From positions 8,921 to 72,920 of the forward strand of contig UQMO01000001.1 in assembly GCA_900542125.1 (NCBI GenBank): a stretch of 64,000 bases of DNA, given 5' to 3'. The position numbers were made by a program, and so were the translations under genes. Source of the stretch: an uncultured Collinsella sp. Its GTDB lineage: Bacteria > Actinomycetota > Coriobacteriia > Coriobacteriales > Coriobacteriaceae. Shown here in pieces: positions 8,187 to 16,342 of this stretch (its first letter is position 1; each line of letters begins with the position of its first letter). A model generated the notes under the pieces. It had not been told where the DNA came from, did no database searches, and saw only the letters and a program-made list of their open reading frames with translations.

Positions 8187-10136
8187 ATGGAGTCCTCTGC
8201 CTACCCGATGCTCTTTAGCCCGATCAAGGTCGGTACAACCGAGGTCAAGAACCGCGTCTTTATGCCGCCGGTGTCCACCAACCTGGCCGATCATGGCTAT
8301 GTGACCGACGACTTGGTCGATCATTACCGTGCCCGCGCCAAGGGCGGCGTGGGCCTCATCATTACCGAGGTCGTGACGGTCGAGCCCACCTACACCTATC
8401 TGCCGGGTGACATGTGCTGCTACGACGACACGTTTATCCCCGGCTGGGAAAAGCTCGCCGCGGCCGTCCACGAGTATGGCTGCAAGATCATGCCGCAGCT
8501 CTTCCACCCCGCCTACATGGCCTTTAACATTCCGGGCACGCCGCGCCTGATCGCTCCGTCCTTTGTGGGTCCGTCCTATGCCCGCGAGGCGCCGCGCCCC
8601 ATTACGGTGGATGAGATCCACGAGCTCACGCATCAGTTCGGTGACGCTGCCGTGCGCATGCAGAAGGCCGGTGTCGATGGCGTCGAGGTCCATGCGGCGC
8701 ACGCCCACGGCATGCTCGGCGGCTTTTTAACTCCGCTCTACAACAAACGCACCGATGAGTATGGCGGCTCGCTCGACGCCCGCATGCGCTTCTTGCTCGA
8801 GGTTATCGCCGAGATTCGCGAGCGCTGCGGCAAGGACTTTATCATCGACGTCCGCATTTCGGGCGATGAGTACACCGATGGCGGCCTGACCCTCAACGAC
8901 ATGATCTACGTCTCGCGTCGCCTGGAGAAGGCCGGTGTCGACATGATTCATGTGTCGGGCGGTACCACCATCAAGCGCGGCTCCGCGATTCCCGCTGCCG
9001 GTACCCAGCAGGCCTCGCACGCCGCCTGCTCGCGCGAGATTAAAAAGCACGTCAACATTCCCGTTGCCACCGTCGGCCGCATCAACGAGGCCTGGATCGC
9101 CGAGGAGCTGATCGAGGACGGCGCTGCCGACATCTGCATGATGGGCCGCGCCAATCTGTGCGATGCCGAGTTCTGCAATAAGGCCGCTGCCGGCAACGCC
9201 GACGACATCCGCCCCTGCATTGGCTGCCTGCGCTGCCTGAACGGCATTATGTTTGGCAAGCGCATCTCCTGCACCGTCAACCCCGATGTTGAGCGCGACG
9301 AGGCCGGCTACGAGCCTGCCGCCGAGGCCAAGAACGTACTGGTTGTGGGCGCTGGTCCTGCGGGCATGGAGGCAGCCTACATTGCCGCCAAGCGCGGCCA
9401 TAACGTGGTGCTCGTGGATAAGCAGGATGAGCCGGGCGGCGAGATGCGCATCGCGGCCGTTCCGCCGGCAAAGCAGGAACTCACCCGCGTGATCAAGTAT
9501 CAGTACCGTCGTCTGGCCGAGGCGGGCGTGAAGTGCATATTTGGCACCGAGCTTACTGCCGAGGACATTCAGCGCGACTATGCCGGCTATGAGGTCGTCC
9601 TGGCTTATGGCGCCGAGCCCATCGCTCCGGCCTTCATGCAGGGCTTTAAGCAGGTTATGACGGCTGACGACCTGCTGGGCGGCAACGCCTTCCCGGGCAA
9701 GAAGATCGTCATCGTCGGCGGCGGTACCGTCGGCTGCGAGACTGCCGACTATCTGGCTCCGCTGGTCAACGACCTGTCGCCGGCCAATCGCGATGTCACC
9801 GTCATCGAGATGACCAAGACGCTCGCTGCCAACGAGGGCGGCGCCGGCCGCGCGGTGCTCATCACGCGCATGCTTTCCAAGGGCGTTCACGTGCTGACCG
9901 AGGCCAAGGTAACCGAGATTACCGAGGACACCATCAGCTACGAAAAAGATGGCGAGATCCACACTATCGCCGATGCCGATACGCTGGTGCTTGCCATGGG
10001 CTATCGTCCCAACACCAAGCTGGCCGACGACCTGGCCGCTGCCGGTGTTGCCACCCACGTGCTGGGCGACGCCCAGAAGTGCGGCAGCATCCGCGATGCC
10101 ATCGGCGATGGCTACAAGGTTGCCTGCGAGCTCTAG
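8187..10136 (+). CDS. Fe-S flavoenzyme of the old yellow enzyme / 2,4-dienoyl-CoA reductase type
   Basis: NAD(P)H-dependent ene-reductase family (FadH, 2-enoate reductase, BaiCD/BaiH). The 649 residues have three parts: an FMN-binding TIM barrel (about 1-330, with KNRVFMPPVSTNL and the VHAAHAHG active-site region), a four-Cys Fe-S motif (Cys344, 347, 350, 362), and an FAD/NAD domain with VGAGPAGMEAAYIAA and IVGGGTVGCETADYL dinucleotide folds. The third Cys is spaced CX2CX2C rather than the CX2CX3C of E. coli FadH. The start after AAAGGAA is preferred over a frame 27 codons longer. TTGACT (8106-8111) and TACGAT upstream may be its promoter. The substrate cannot be told from sequence; gut homologues act on bile acids, dienoyl-CoA or isoflavones. 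Confidence 0.85.
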   Translation: MESSAYPMLFSPIKVGTTEVKNRVFMPPVSTNLADHGYVTDDLVDHYRARAKGGVGLIITEVVTVEPTYTYLPGDMCCYDDTFIPGWEKLAAAVHEYGCKIMPQLFHPAYMAFNIPGTPRLIAPSFVGPSYAREAPRPITVDEIHELTHQFGDAAVRMQKAGVDGVEVHAAHAHGMLGGFLTPLYNKRTDEYGGSLDARMRFLLEVIAEIRERCGKDFIIDVRISGDEYTDGGLTLNDMIYVSRRLEKAGVDMIHVSGGTTIKRGSAIPAAGTQQASHAACSREIKKHVNIPVATVGRINEAWIAEELIEDGAADICMMGRANLCDAEFCNKAAAGNADDIRPCIGCLRCLNGIMFGKRISCTVNPDVERDEAGYEPAAEAKNVLVVGAGPAGMEAAYIAAKRGHNVVLVDKQDEPGGEMRIAAVPPAKQELTRVIKYQYRRLAEAGVKCIFGTELTAEDIQRDYAGYEVVLAYGAEPIAPAFMQGFKQVMTADDLLGGNAFPGKKIVIVGGGTVGCETADYLAPLVNDLSPANRDVTVIEMTKTLAANEGGAGRAVLITRMLSKGVHVLTEAKVTEITEDTISYEKDGEIHTIADADTLVLAMGYRPNTKLADDLAAAGVATHVLGDAQKCGSIRDAIGDGYKVACEL

Positions 10137-10289
10137 TCAACCCCTTGTTGCGTGGGGGCAGGTTACTTTGCACCAACTTGGCGCATGTAAACCTGGCCCC
10201 ATTGACGAGGTTTCCGCCATCCCAGGGCGGCTACATGGAGTAGCGCCCGTGCGCATCGATTCCCTCTCATAGATGTGCGGCACAAAGAA

Positions 10290-10320
10290 CCCCGAGCTCA
10301 CACGAGCTCGGGGCCTTTTT
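10290..10320. terminator. Terminator hairpin
   Basis: CCCCGAGCTC (10290-10299), loop ACAC, GAGCTCGGGG (10304-10313), then CCTTTTT. It lies 150 bp after the oxidoreductase stop. The gap before it holds an imperfect GGGGGCAGGTT palindrome (10150-10200). Confidence 0.85.
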
Positions 10321-10344
10321 CGTCTGGATTGGGGACGCATAGCC

Positions 10345-10470
10345 GGACGAAAGCGTGTTGCGTTTGGCGTAAAACCATACGAAAGTGCAATTTGCGTCTT
10401 ATTTCCGAACGTAAAACAGACGAAAACCGTTTACGTCTGCTTTAAATCCGTACGAAAACGGTTTTCGTCT
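10345..10470. repeat. Short repeats of ACGAAA(A)C with inverted partners
   Basis: ACGAAAG occurs at 10347 and 10379 and ACGAAAAC at 10420 and 10452, giving spacings of 32, 41 and 32 bp. They are interleaved with CGTCTG/CGTCTT. The last copy completes a perfect palindrome, ACGAAAACGGTTTTCGT (10452-10468). The block lies between the oxidoreductase terminator and the 3' end of the ATPase gene and codes for nothing. Its function is unknown. Confidence 0.45.
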
Positions 10471-10489
10471 TGCAGGGCAGTTGCCGTTT

Positions 10490-11581
10490 CTACAGTTCAG
10501 CTTCCAGTTCGGCTTTGTGTTCGTTGAGGTAGTCGCGCATGTAGGGGATGGCAAATGAGACCTTGCCGTACGAGGGCGCCTCAATGATCGACTCTCTCAG
10601 CAGACGACTGCGGATGGAACTTACCTGTTGAGGTGTCTTGTTTAAGTCATCGGCAACCATGCTGGTCGAGCTCGTCTGCCCCAAAGACGCCATGCTCAGC
10701 AGATAAGCGATGCACGTGGGCGGAATGCGCTGCAGCGCGGGCTCAATCACCATGCCGCAGAAGCGTTCGCGTGCCGTTGCAATGCCACGCTCGGCTTCTT
10801 CTTCTCCAATAATCGCTGTATGTGCGCGTCTTGCCAACTGCCATGCGTAGTATCCAACGAGTTGGATCATGAAAGGATAACCTTGCGTTGCCTCGGCAAG
10901 TTGGCCGGCAATACCTGGCTGCGACTCCATGCCAGACGCTTCAATGGTTTCCTCGAGGGAGTACGACACTTCGGTTACTGCCACAGCCTTCAGATCAAAG
11001 GGGAGGGCACGGCGCAAAAACGCAAGTGTCTTTCCGTTGATGATGCTTTCAATCATCGAAGGCAGCCCAGCAAAAACAAAGGCGATATCAAGGTCTTCGC
11101 CGATAACCTGCTGAATCGCAATGGAGAGCGTTCGGACCTCATCGAGCTCTGCGTCTTGAACCTCGTCGAGAGTGATGAGCAGGCCGTTTCCATTCTTGGA
11201 TATTGTCTGTCTCATGGCGTCGCGTAGCGATGGGCCGATTCGCTCAATATCTATGCTGCCGATGGATATGCCAGCTACGGTGGGCTCAAATCTGGCGTGT
11301 TTGGCCTGGAATTTGGGCTGCAGCTGTTCGAGAATGCGCTGGCAAAGTCCCTCGGTTGCGACCTCTTTTATGACCGTCCAGCCATGGCTTTGCGCCAAAC
11401 GTGAGCACTCGTCAAGGAGGACCGTCTTGCCCGTTCCACGGACGCCGGCTATGCGCATTAGGCGCCCCGGGGCACCAGGCCCGTTGACGAGGCCCTCATT
11501 GAATTCTTCGAGCACATCTTCGCGGCCGATAATCGTGGGAGGTGTTTTACCTGCTGTGGGCTTAAAAGGGTTTGTTTGCAT
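10490..11581 (-). CDS. AAA ATPase of the ORC/AAA_16 type, function unknown
   Basis: A 363-residue stand-alone ATP-binding protein. The Walker A motif is GVRGTGKT (46-53), Walker B is LLITLDEVQDAE with the acidic pair DE, and the C-terminal third looks like a winged helix (LSMASLGQTSSTSMVADDLN..SSIRSRLLRESIIEAPSYGKVSF). This resembles archaeal-type ATPases of unknown function and AAA proteins carried on mobile or defence loci. No partner gene is adjacent. The ATG after AAAGGTGG was chosen; a GTG three codons earlier is possible. Six phased 10-bp repeats lie directly upstream. Confidence 0.7.
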   Translation of the reverse strand: MQTNPFKPTAGKTPPTIIGREDVLEEFNEGLVNGPGAPGRLMRIAGVRGTGKTVLLDECSRLAQSHGWTVIKEVATEGLCQRILEQLQPKFQAKHARFEPTVAGISIGSIDIERIGPSLRDAMRQTISKNGNGLLITLDEVQDAELDEVRTLSIAIQQVIGEDLDIAFVFAGLPSMIESIINGKTLAFLRRALPFDLKAVAVTEVSYSLEETIEASGMESQPGIAGQLAEATQGYPFMIQLVGYYAWQLARRAHTAIIGEEEAERGIATARERFCGMVIEPALQRIPPTCIAYLLSMASLGQTSSTSMVADDLNKTPQQVSSIRSRLLRESIIEAPSYGKVSFAIPYMRDYLNEHKAELEAEL

Positions 11582-11600
11582 GTGAGCCACCTTTGCTCAA

Positions 11601-11660
11601 GATATAGCAAGATATAGCAAAGTATAGCAAGATATAGCAAAGTATAGTGAGATATAGCAA
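11601..11660 (-). repeat. Six tandem 10-bp repeats upstream of the AAA ATPase
   Basis: The units are GATATAGCAA, GATATAGCAA, AGTATAGCAA, GATATAGCAA, AGTATAGTGA and GATATAGCAA, with an exact 10-bp period. On the minus strand, where the ATPase is transcribed, each unit offers a TATACT/TATATC-like -10 box, and the array ends 20 bp before the start codon. The repeats therefore fall on one helix face and could be a cooperative operator or a multi-start promoter. Confidence 0.8.
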
Positions 11661-11789
11661 AGTAAGCGCTACTTGCGGGTTTTGCGGTGGTGCTATTTTC
11701 CAAATGCCGCGCGGATAAAGCGCTGGGCGAACAGCTTGTTGGCAACTCACGAGGGCTCGGGGTGCCAATTTGGGATGGAGTAGTGCTGT

Positions 11790-11949
11790 GCCACGAATAG
11801 GGCCTATCTACTACGTTTAAGCCGCAGGGGTCAACCATAGTCGGCTTTTTCGAAAATCGACAAGCTGTCTACCTGCGGTTTTGTTTTCACGGTTTTCGGT
11901 ATGGTCGAGGCTATCCGTGTTAACGTAGTAGATAGGCCACTTTTGTGGC
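11790..11949. repeat. Element bounded by a 17-bp perfect inverted repeat
   Basis: GGCCTATCTACTACGTT (11801-11817) and AACGTAGTAGATAGGCC (11922-11938) match perfectly. GCCAC (11790-11794) and GTGGC (11945-11949) extend the symmetry outward after 6 nt. Inside, CCGCAGG and CCTGCGG form a second pair. The element lies in a 500-bp gene-free gap between the AAA ATPase and the GntR regulator. It resembles a MITE or a large cruciform. A GGGGACAGG-like piece (11985-12005) follows. Confidence 0.6.
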
Positions 11950-12083
11950 AAGGGGGCCGATCTGCGGGTCAGGGTAGCCAAAAGAACCCCGTCCCAAAAA
12001 GACTGATTGGGAGCTGGGGCGTGTCGATGCGATAGTATTACGTGGTGATATTCGACAAACCGTGAGCTTCATCCGAGGGCTTT

Positions 12084-12776
12084 ATGGAACAACACCAGCA
12101 TTATCAGAGCTTGCAAGATCAGGCGTACAACGCATTGCGCTCCAAGATTATCTATGCCGAGCTCAAGCCCGGCACGCGCCTTTCGGCGATTGGTCTGGAA
12201 AAGGAGACGGGAATCGGGCGCACGCCCATTCGCGAATCCTTTGTGCGCCTGCGTGAGCAGGAGCTGGTGGAAACGCGTCCCAAAAGCGGCACCTACGTCT
12301 CTAAGATCAGCATGGAACGCGCCGAAAACGCCTGCTTTTTGCGCGAGAAGCTCGAGAGAAGCGTGCTTATTAAATGCTGTTCGGCCGCCTCGCCCGAGCA
12401 AAAGCAGCGGCTTGAGCAGATTCTTACCGAGTCCGAGTCGCTCGACCATGGCGAAACGCGCCGTTTCTTTGACCTGGATAACCTGTTCCATGAGACATGT
12501 TTTGAAATTGCCGGTCGTCACATGTTGTGGGATTGGATGAAGAGCATCAACACGCATTTTGAGCGATACAACTGGTTGCGTATGGTGTCGCAGGATCTGG
12601 ATTGGGAGCCGATTCGTCGGCAGCATCGCCGGATTCTCGAGGCCATTAAGAGGGGCGATACCGATGCGGCGAGTTATCTGGCAGAGACGCACTTGCACCT
12701 GATGCCCGAGGAGCAGGGCCCGGTTATCGCCTTGCATCCCGACTATTTTGAGCTGCCTAAAGACTCGTCTATCTAG
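12084..12776 (+). CDS. GntR-family transcriptional regulator (FadR subfamily)
   Basis: A 230-residue DNA-binding protein. It has an N-terminal winged helix (QAYNALRSKIIYAELKPGTRLS, then GIGRTPIRESFVRLREQELVE), followed by an all-helical FCD ligand domain with metal-site type residues (DLDNLFHETCFEIAGR, RRQHRRILEAIKRGD, TDAASYLAETHLHLM). The FCD domain usually senses a carboxylic acid, but the ligand is unknown. It is a single gene with a modest ribosome site (CGAGGG). Its target may be itself or a distant operon, since the next gene is another regulator. Confidence 0.88.
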   Translation: MEQHQHYQSLQDQAYNALRSKIIYAELKPGTRLSAIGLEKETGIGRTPIRESFVRLREQELVETRPKSGTYVSKISMERAENACFLREKLERSVLIKCCSAASPEQKQRLEQILTESESLDHGETRRFFDLDNLFHETCFEIAGRHMLWDWMKSINTHFERYNWLRMVSQDLDWEPIRRQHRRILEAIKRGDTDAASYLAETHLHLMPEEQGPVIALHPDYFELPKDSSI

Positions 12777-12902
12777 CCCATCATCGCATCTGCTCGAGAC
12801 GCAAAAAACGACGCTGCTCACCTACAGCGTTTTGCAAGCGAGATTTTTAAAAAAATGCCTAAAATGGCTCAGGCTGCCGACAATGGGGAAACGGGGTGCG
12901 CC

Positions 12903-13925
12903 ATGGCGCAGATGAGAATCAAGGACATTGCCGCCGAGGCGGGCGTGAGCCCGGCCACGGTCTCGCGCTATCTCAACAACCGCCCCGGGCAGATGACCGA
13001 GGAAACCCGCGCTCGCATCGCGGCGGTTATCGAGCGCACCGGCTATCGCCCACGTGCTGCCGCGCGCAATCTGCGCAGCTCGCGCACCAACCTCATCGGT
13101 GTGATCCTGGCCGACATCGCCAACCCGTTCTCGAGCGCCATGCTCGAGGGCCTTTCCGCCAGTGCCGCCGCGCGCGGCTGCTCGCTCATGACGGCCATTA
13201 GCGGCAACGATCCCGCCAAGGAGGCCGAGTCGCTCACCAGACTTATCGATGCCGGCGTGGACGGCCTGGTCGTCAACACCTGCGGAGGCAACGACAAGGC
13301 GATCGCCGCGGCCGCGGGGCGCCTGCCCGTTGTGCTGCTCGACCGCGACGTTGCCGACGGCGGTGTCGATCTGGTGACATCTAACAACCGTGAGCTGGTC
13401 GCCGGCCTGGTAGACGCCTTGACCGCCGCTGGCAGCGAGCGCCTGTGCCTGCTCACCGAGGCGAGCGACGACAGCCCCGTGCGTCGCGAGCGCGCCGAGG
13501 CCTTTACCGACGAGCTGTCGCGACGCGGCCTTGCCGGCGAGGTTGTCACCTTGGCCGATGGCGGTGCCACGGGCGTTGGTCGCTTGGACGAGACCATCCG
13601 CGGCTATGCAGGCAAAAAGCTCGGCCTCATTGCCGTCAACGGCCTAGTTTTCCTGCGTCTGACCGAGGCGCTGGCGCAGCTTGGTCCCTCGCTGCCGGCG
13701 GGGCTCAAGATCGCGACGTTTGACGACTACCCTTGGAACCATGTGCTCTTTGGCGGCGTCACCACGGCCGCGCAGGATACCCTCACCATTGCCGAGCGCG
13801 TGGTCGAGCGCCTGTCCGAGCGTATCGACGTCGTTACCACCACCGTGGGCGAGGCCGCAAAGCTGGCGCCCAAACGCATCGAGATCCCCGGCCACATCGA
13901 ACACCGCGCCTCGACCTCGCGCTAG
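12903..13925 (+). CDS. LacI-family transcriptional regulator
   Basis: A 340-residue repressor. The helix-turn-helix and hinge helix are at the N-terminus (MRIKDIAAEAGVSPATVSRY, then GYRPRAAARNLRSSRTN). A periplasmic-binding-protein-like sensor domain follows, starting at LIGVILADIANPFSSAMLEG and including DGLVVNT, LLDRD and IATFDDYPW. A sugar effector is likely for the family, but the usual adjacent sugar operon is missing. The start MAQMRIKD was chosen because family members begin just before the helix-turn-helix and GGGGTG precedes it. Confidence 0.88.
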   Translation: MAQMRIKDIAAEAGVSPATVSRYLNNRPGQMTEETRARIAAVIERTGYRPRAAARNLRSSRTNLIGVILADIANPFSSAMLEGLSASAAARGCSLMTAISGNDPAKEAESLTRLIDAGVDGLVVNTCGGNDKAIAAAAGRLPVVLLDRDVADGGVDLVTSNNRELVAGLVDALTAAGSERLCLLTEASDDSPVRRERAEAFTDELSRRGLAGEVVTLADGGATGVGRLDETIRGYAGKKLGLIAVNGLVFLRLTEALAQLGPSLPAGLKIATFDDYPWNHVLFGGVTTAAQDTLTIAERVVERLSERIDVVTTTVGEAAKLAPKRIEIPGHIEHRASTSR

Positions 13926-13927
13926 TC

Positions 13928-13957
13928 TGTGTGATAATATATAGACAATGTCATACA
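13928..13957 (+). promoter_or_regulatory. Possible promoter/operator of the RelB-MNT/HepT unit
   Basis: TGTGTGATA (13928-13936) and TGTCATACA (13949-13957) form an imperfect inverted repeat (7 of 9) around a GATAATATAT -10-like stretch, directly before an AGGAGG ribosome site. Autorepression through such a site is usual for ribbon-helix-helix antitoxins, but here it is only suggested. Confidence 0.35.
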
Positions 13958-13967
13958 GGAGGTATCC

Positions 13968-14462
13968 ATGGCTGCGTCTGTGCTGAGTGTGCGAGTGGAC
14001 TCGTCAATTAAAGACTCATTTGCCGAGCTGTGCGAAGAACTTGGCATGACTTCGTCTGTTGCGGTCAATATGTTTATGAGACAGATGCTGCGCGAGCGTT
14101 CGCTGCCGTTTGTTCCTTCACTTGGTAAAAGCTCTGCGAGCGAAAGCGCCGCGGCGGGCATTTTGGATACTGCCCAGATTGAGTCCGCCGTCTGCGAGGC
14201 GGCCAGCTCGATTCCCGCCATCAAAACCGTGATTCTTTTTGGTTCGTATGCCCGGGGCGAGGCGCATGTCGATAGTGATATTGACTTGCGTCTCGAAGTC
14301 GATCGCGAGCAGGGCTTTGGTCTTTTCGCGCTGTCGGCATTTGGCGAGGCGGTGCGCAAAGAAACCGGGAGGCAGGTTGATCTCGTCTCGAGCGACCATC
14401 TTGATGACGATCTTGCCGCGGTAATCGAGCGCGAAGGAGTGATCCTTTATGATCGCGCGTAA
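13968..14462 (+). CDS. RelB/DinJ-like domain fused to an MNT nucleotidyltransferase (antitoxin)
   Basis: A 164-residue protein with two parts. Residues 1-50 (SVRVDSSIKDSFAELCEELG, then AVNMFMRQMLRERSLPF) match the ribbon-helix-helix start of RelB/DinJ antitoxins. Residues 70-164 are a minimal nucleotidyltransferase with GSYARGEAHVDSDIDL (Gly92-Ser93, Asp104, Asp106) and a third acid in GRQVDL (Asp138). MntA-type enzymes neutralise HepT by adding AMP to a tyrosine. Here a DNA-binding antitoxin domain appears to be built into the same chain, which is unusual. The stop overlaps the hepT start by 14 bp. The AGGAGG ribosome site is strong. Confidence 0.85.
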   Translation: MAASVLSVRVDSSIKDSFAELCEELGMTSSVAVNMFMRQMLRERSLPFVPSLGKSSASESAAAGILDTAQIESAVCEAASSIPAIKTVILFGSYARGEAHVDSDIDLRLEVDREQGFGLFALSAFGEAVRKETGRQVDLVSSDHLDDDLAAVIEREGVILYDRA

Positions 14463-14820
14463 GTCAGACGGTCTCCGCGCCCAAGAGGTTTTGGAGGCCA
14501 TCTCCGAAACGAACGAGCGCATCAAGGCTTTTGATATCACCGAGGACCAGTTTCTGCATGCGAATGACGTACGGACGAGGGCGTTGGCGGACTCCCTTTT
14601 GATGTGTGCGCTTAGGGTGACGGAAGAAGCGGGCAAATTGTCGGAACGCTCGCAGCGGCTTCATCCCGAAATCGAATGGCGTGGAATTGTCGGCATGAGA
14701 AATTATCTTGCGCATGATTACGGCAATGTCGACCGCTCGGTTGTTTGGGATGCGGTGACGATGGAGTTCCCCACGCTGGAACGAGCCTGTAGACAAATTG
14801 TCTCCGAATCTGAACGCTAG
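14449..14820 (+). CDS. hepT: HepT-type HEPN ribonuclease toxin (DUF86)
   Basis: A 123-residue helical HEPN protein. The catalytic motif RX4HXY is intact as RNYLAHDY (Arg84, His89, Tyr91), and the preceding IEWRGIVGM is typical of DUF86. In characterised pairs HepT cleaves RNA and MntA blocks it by AMPylating the tyrosine of this motif. The gene overlaps the MNT gene by 14 bp and has no separate promoter, so it is translationally coupled. Together they form a type VII toxin-antitoxin unit. Confidence 0.87.
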   Translation: MIARKSDGLRAQEVLEAISETNERIKAFDITEDQFLHANDVRTRALADSLLMCALRVTEEAGKLSERSQRLHPEIEWRGIVGMRNYLAHDYGNVDRSVVWDAVTMEFPTLERACRQIVSESER

Positions 14821-14954
14821 CCGCTCGTTCGCAACTGCCTGTTCGCGCACGTTTTTTGAGCGCTTGATACGCTTTAACCCTGCGGAAACATTTTTCTGCG
14901 ATAGTATCTGCGATATAGACCAGTCGAAACCCGCCCGAAAGAAAGGGGAGCGAC

Positions 14955-16292
14955 ATGAACCAGCAGAACATCGATTACGTACTCCGCTCCGTAGAGCAGC
15001 GCGACATCCGCTTTGTGCGTCTGTGGTTTGTCGACATTCTCGGCCGCCTCAAGAACTTTGCCATTAGCCCCGAGGACCTCGAGGTCGCTTTTGAGGAGGG
15101 TATTGGCTTTGACGGCTCCGCCATCGAGGGCTTTGCTACGCCCGAGGAAGCCGACATGCTGGCGTTTCCCGATGCTTCGACCTTCCAGATTCTGCCGTGG
15201 CGCCCGAGCCACAACGGCGTCGCCCGTGTGTTCTGCGACGTGTGCACTCCCGATCGCAAGCCGTTTGCCGGCGACCCGCGCGATGCCCTGCGCCGCATGT
15301 TCCGCAAGGCCGAGAAGGCTGGCTATCTGCTCAACGTGGGCGCCGAGCTGGAGTATTACTACTTCCCCGACGAGCATACCCCTGAGCCGCTCGACAATGT
15401 GGGCTACTTCGATCTTTCGGTGAGCGATGCCGCTCGCGACCTGCGTCGCAACACGGTCCTCACGCTCGAGAAGATGTCCGTGCCCGTGGAGTACACCTTC
15501 CACGCCGCCGGTCGCTCGCAGCACGGTATGAGCCTGCGCCACGCCGAGGCCCTGAGCATGTCCGACGCCATCACCACGGCCAAGCTCATCATTAAGCAGC
15601 AGGCTTACGAGAGCGGGTGCCACGCCTCCTTTATGCCCAAGCCGCTGGCGGGCGAGGACGGCAGCGCTATGTTCCTGTGCCAGTCGCTATTCGACCACGA
15701 CGGCAACAACGTCTTTTGGGGCGAGGACGACGAGAAGTATCACCTCTCCGATATCGCCAAGCACTACATGGCCGGTATTCTGGCACATGCCCGCGAGATC
15801 AGCGCTATCACTAACCCCACGGTCAACTCGTACAAGCGCATCACCACGGGCGGCGACTCCGTGCCGCAGTACGCCACGTGGGGCCTGCGCAACCGCGCGA
15901 GCATGGTCCGCATCCCGGTCTACAAGCCTGGCAAGCAGCTGTCCACGCGCATCGAGCTGCGCAGTCCCGACCCCATGGCCAACCCGTACCTGGTCAACGC
16001 CGTCACGCTGGCGGCTGGTCTGGACGGCATCGAGCGCAAGCTGGAGCTCCCGCCCGAGGCAACGGCCGAGACGCTCAAGCTTACCGACCGTCAGATGGTC
16101 GAGGCCGGCTACACGCCGCTGCCGCGCTCGCTCAAAGAGGCGCTCGACGTGTTTGAGGACTCGCAGTTTATGAAGGATGCCCTCGGCGAGCACATCCACA
16201 GCTTCTTCCTCAAAAAGAAGCGCGACGAGTGGCATAAGTTTGAGTCTACGATTACCGAGTGGGAGATCAAGCACTACCTGGCGAACTCCTAA
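14955..16292 (+). CDS. glnA: Glutamine synthetase type I
   Basis: Makes glutamine from glutamate, ammonia and ATP. The 445 residues carry the GS signature (DGSAIEGF), the GAELEYYYF metal/glutamate site, the ATP-site region FMPKPLAGEDGSAMF, and the RIELRSPDPMANPYL loop. Length and the absence of the NLYDLP-type adenylylation tyrosine near residue 380 point to the GSI-alpha class, regulated by feedback and not by adenylylation. It has a strong ribosome site (GAAAGGGGAG). A GlnR-like regulator follows after 50 bp, so nitrogen control is probably local. Confidence 0.95.
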   Translation: MNQQNIDYVLRSVEQRDIRFVRLWFVDILGRLKNFAISPEDLEVAFEEGIGFDGSAIEGFATPEEADMLAFPDASTFQILPWRPSHNGVARVFCDVCTPDRKPFAGDPRDALRRMFRKAEKAGYLLNVGAELEYYYFPDEHTPEPLDNVGYFDLSVSDAARDLRRNTVLTLEKMSVPVEYTFHAAGRSQHGMSLRHAEALSMSDAITTAKLIIKQQAYESGCHASFMPKPLAGEDGSAMFLCQSLFDHDGNNVFWGEDDEKYHLSDIAKHYMAGILAHAREISAITNPTVNSYKRITTGGDSVPQYATWGLRNRASMVRIPVYKPGKQLSTRIELRSPDPMANPYLVNAVTLAAGLDGIERKLELPPEATAETLKLTDRQMVEAGYTPLPRSLKEALDVFEDSQFMKDALGEHIHSFFLKKKRDEWHKFESTITEWEIKHYLANS

Positions 16293-16342
16293 TCGCGCTG
16301 GCTTGTTCCAGTACGATTGAGCTCATTTCTTTGGAGGCCGAT

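Noticed and set aside
11591..11838. A short minus-strand protein gene covering the 10-bp repeats
   Set aside because: The frame translates the repeats into a Tyr/Leu/Ile monotony and has no ribosome site; the repeats are better read as DNA sites.
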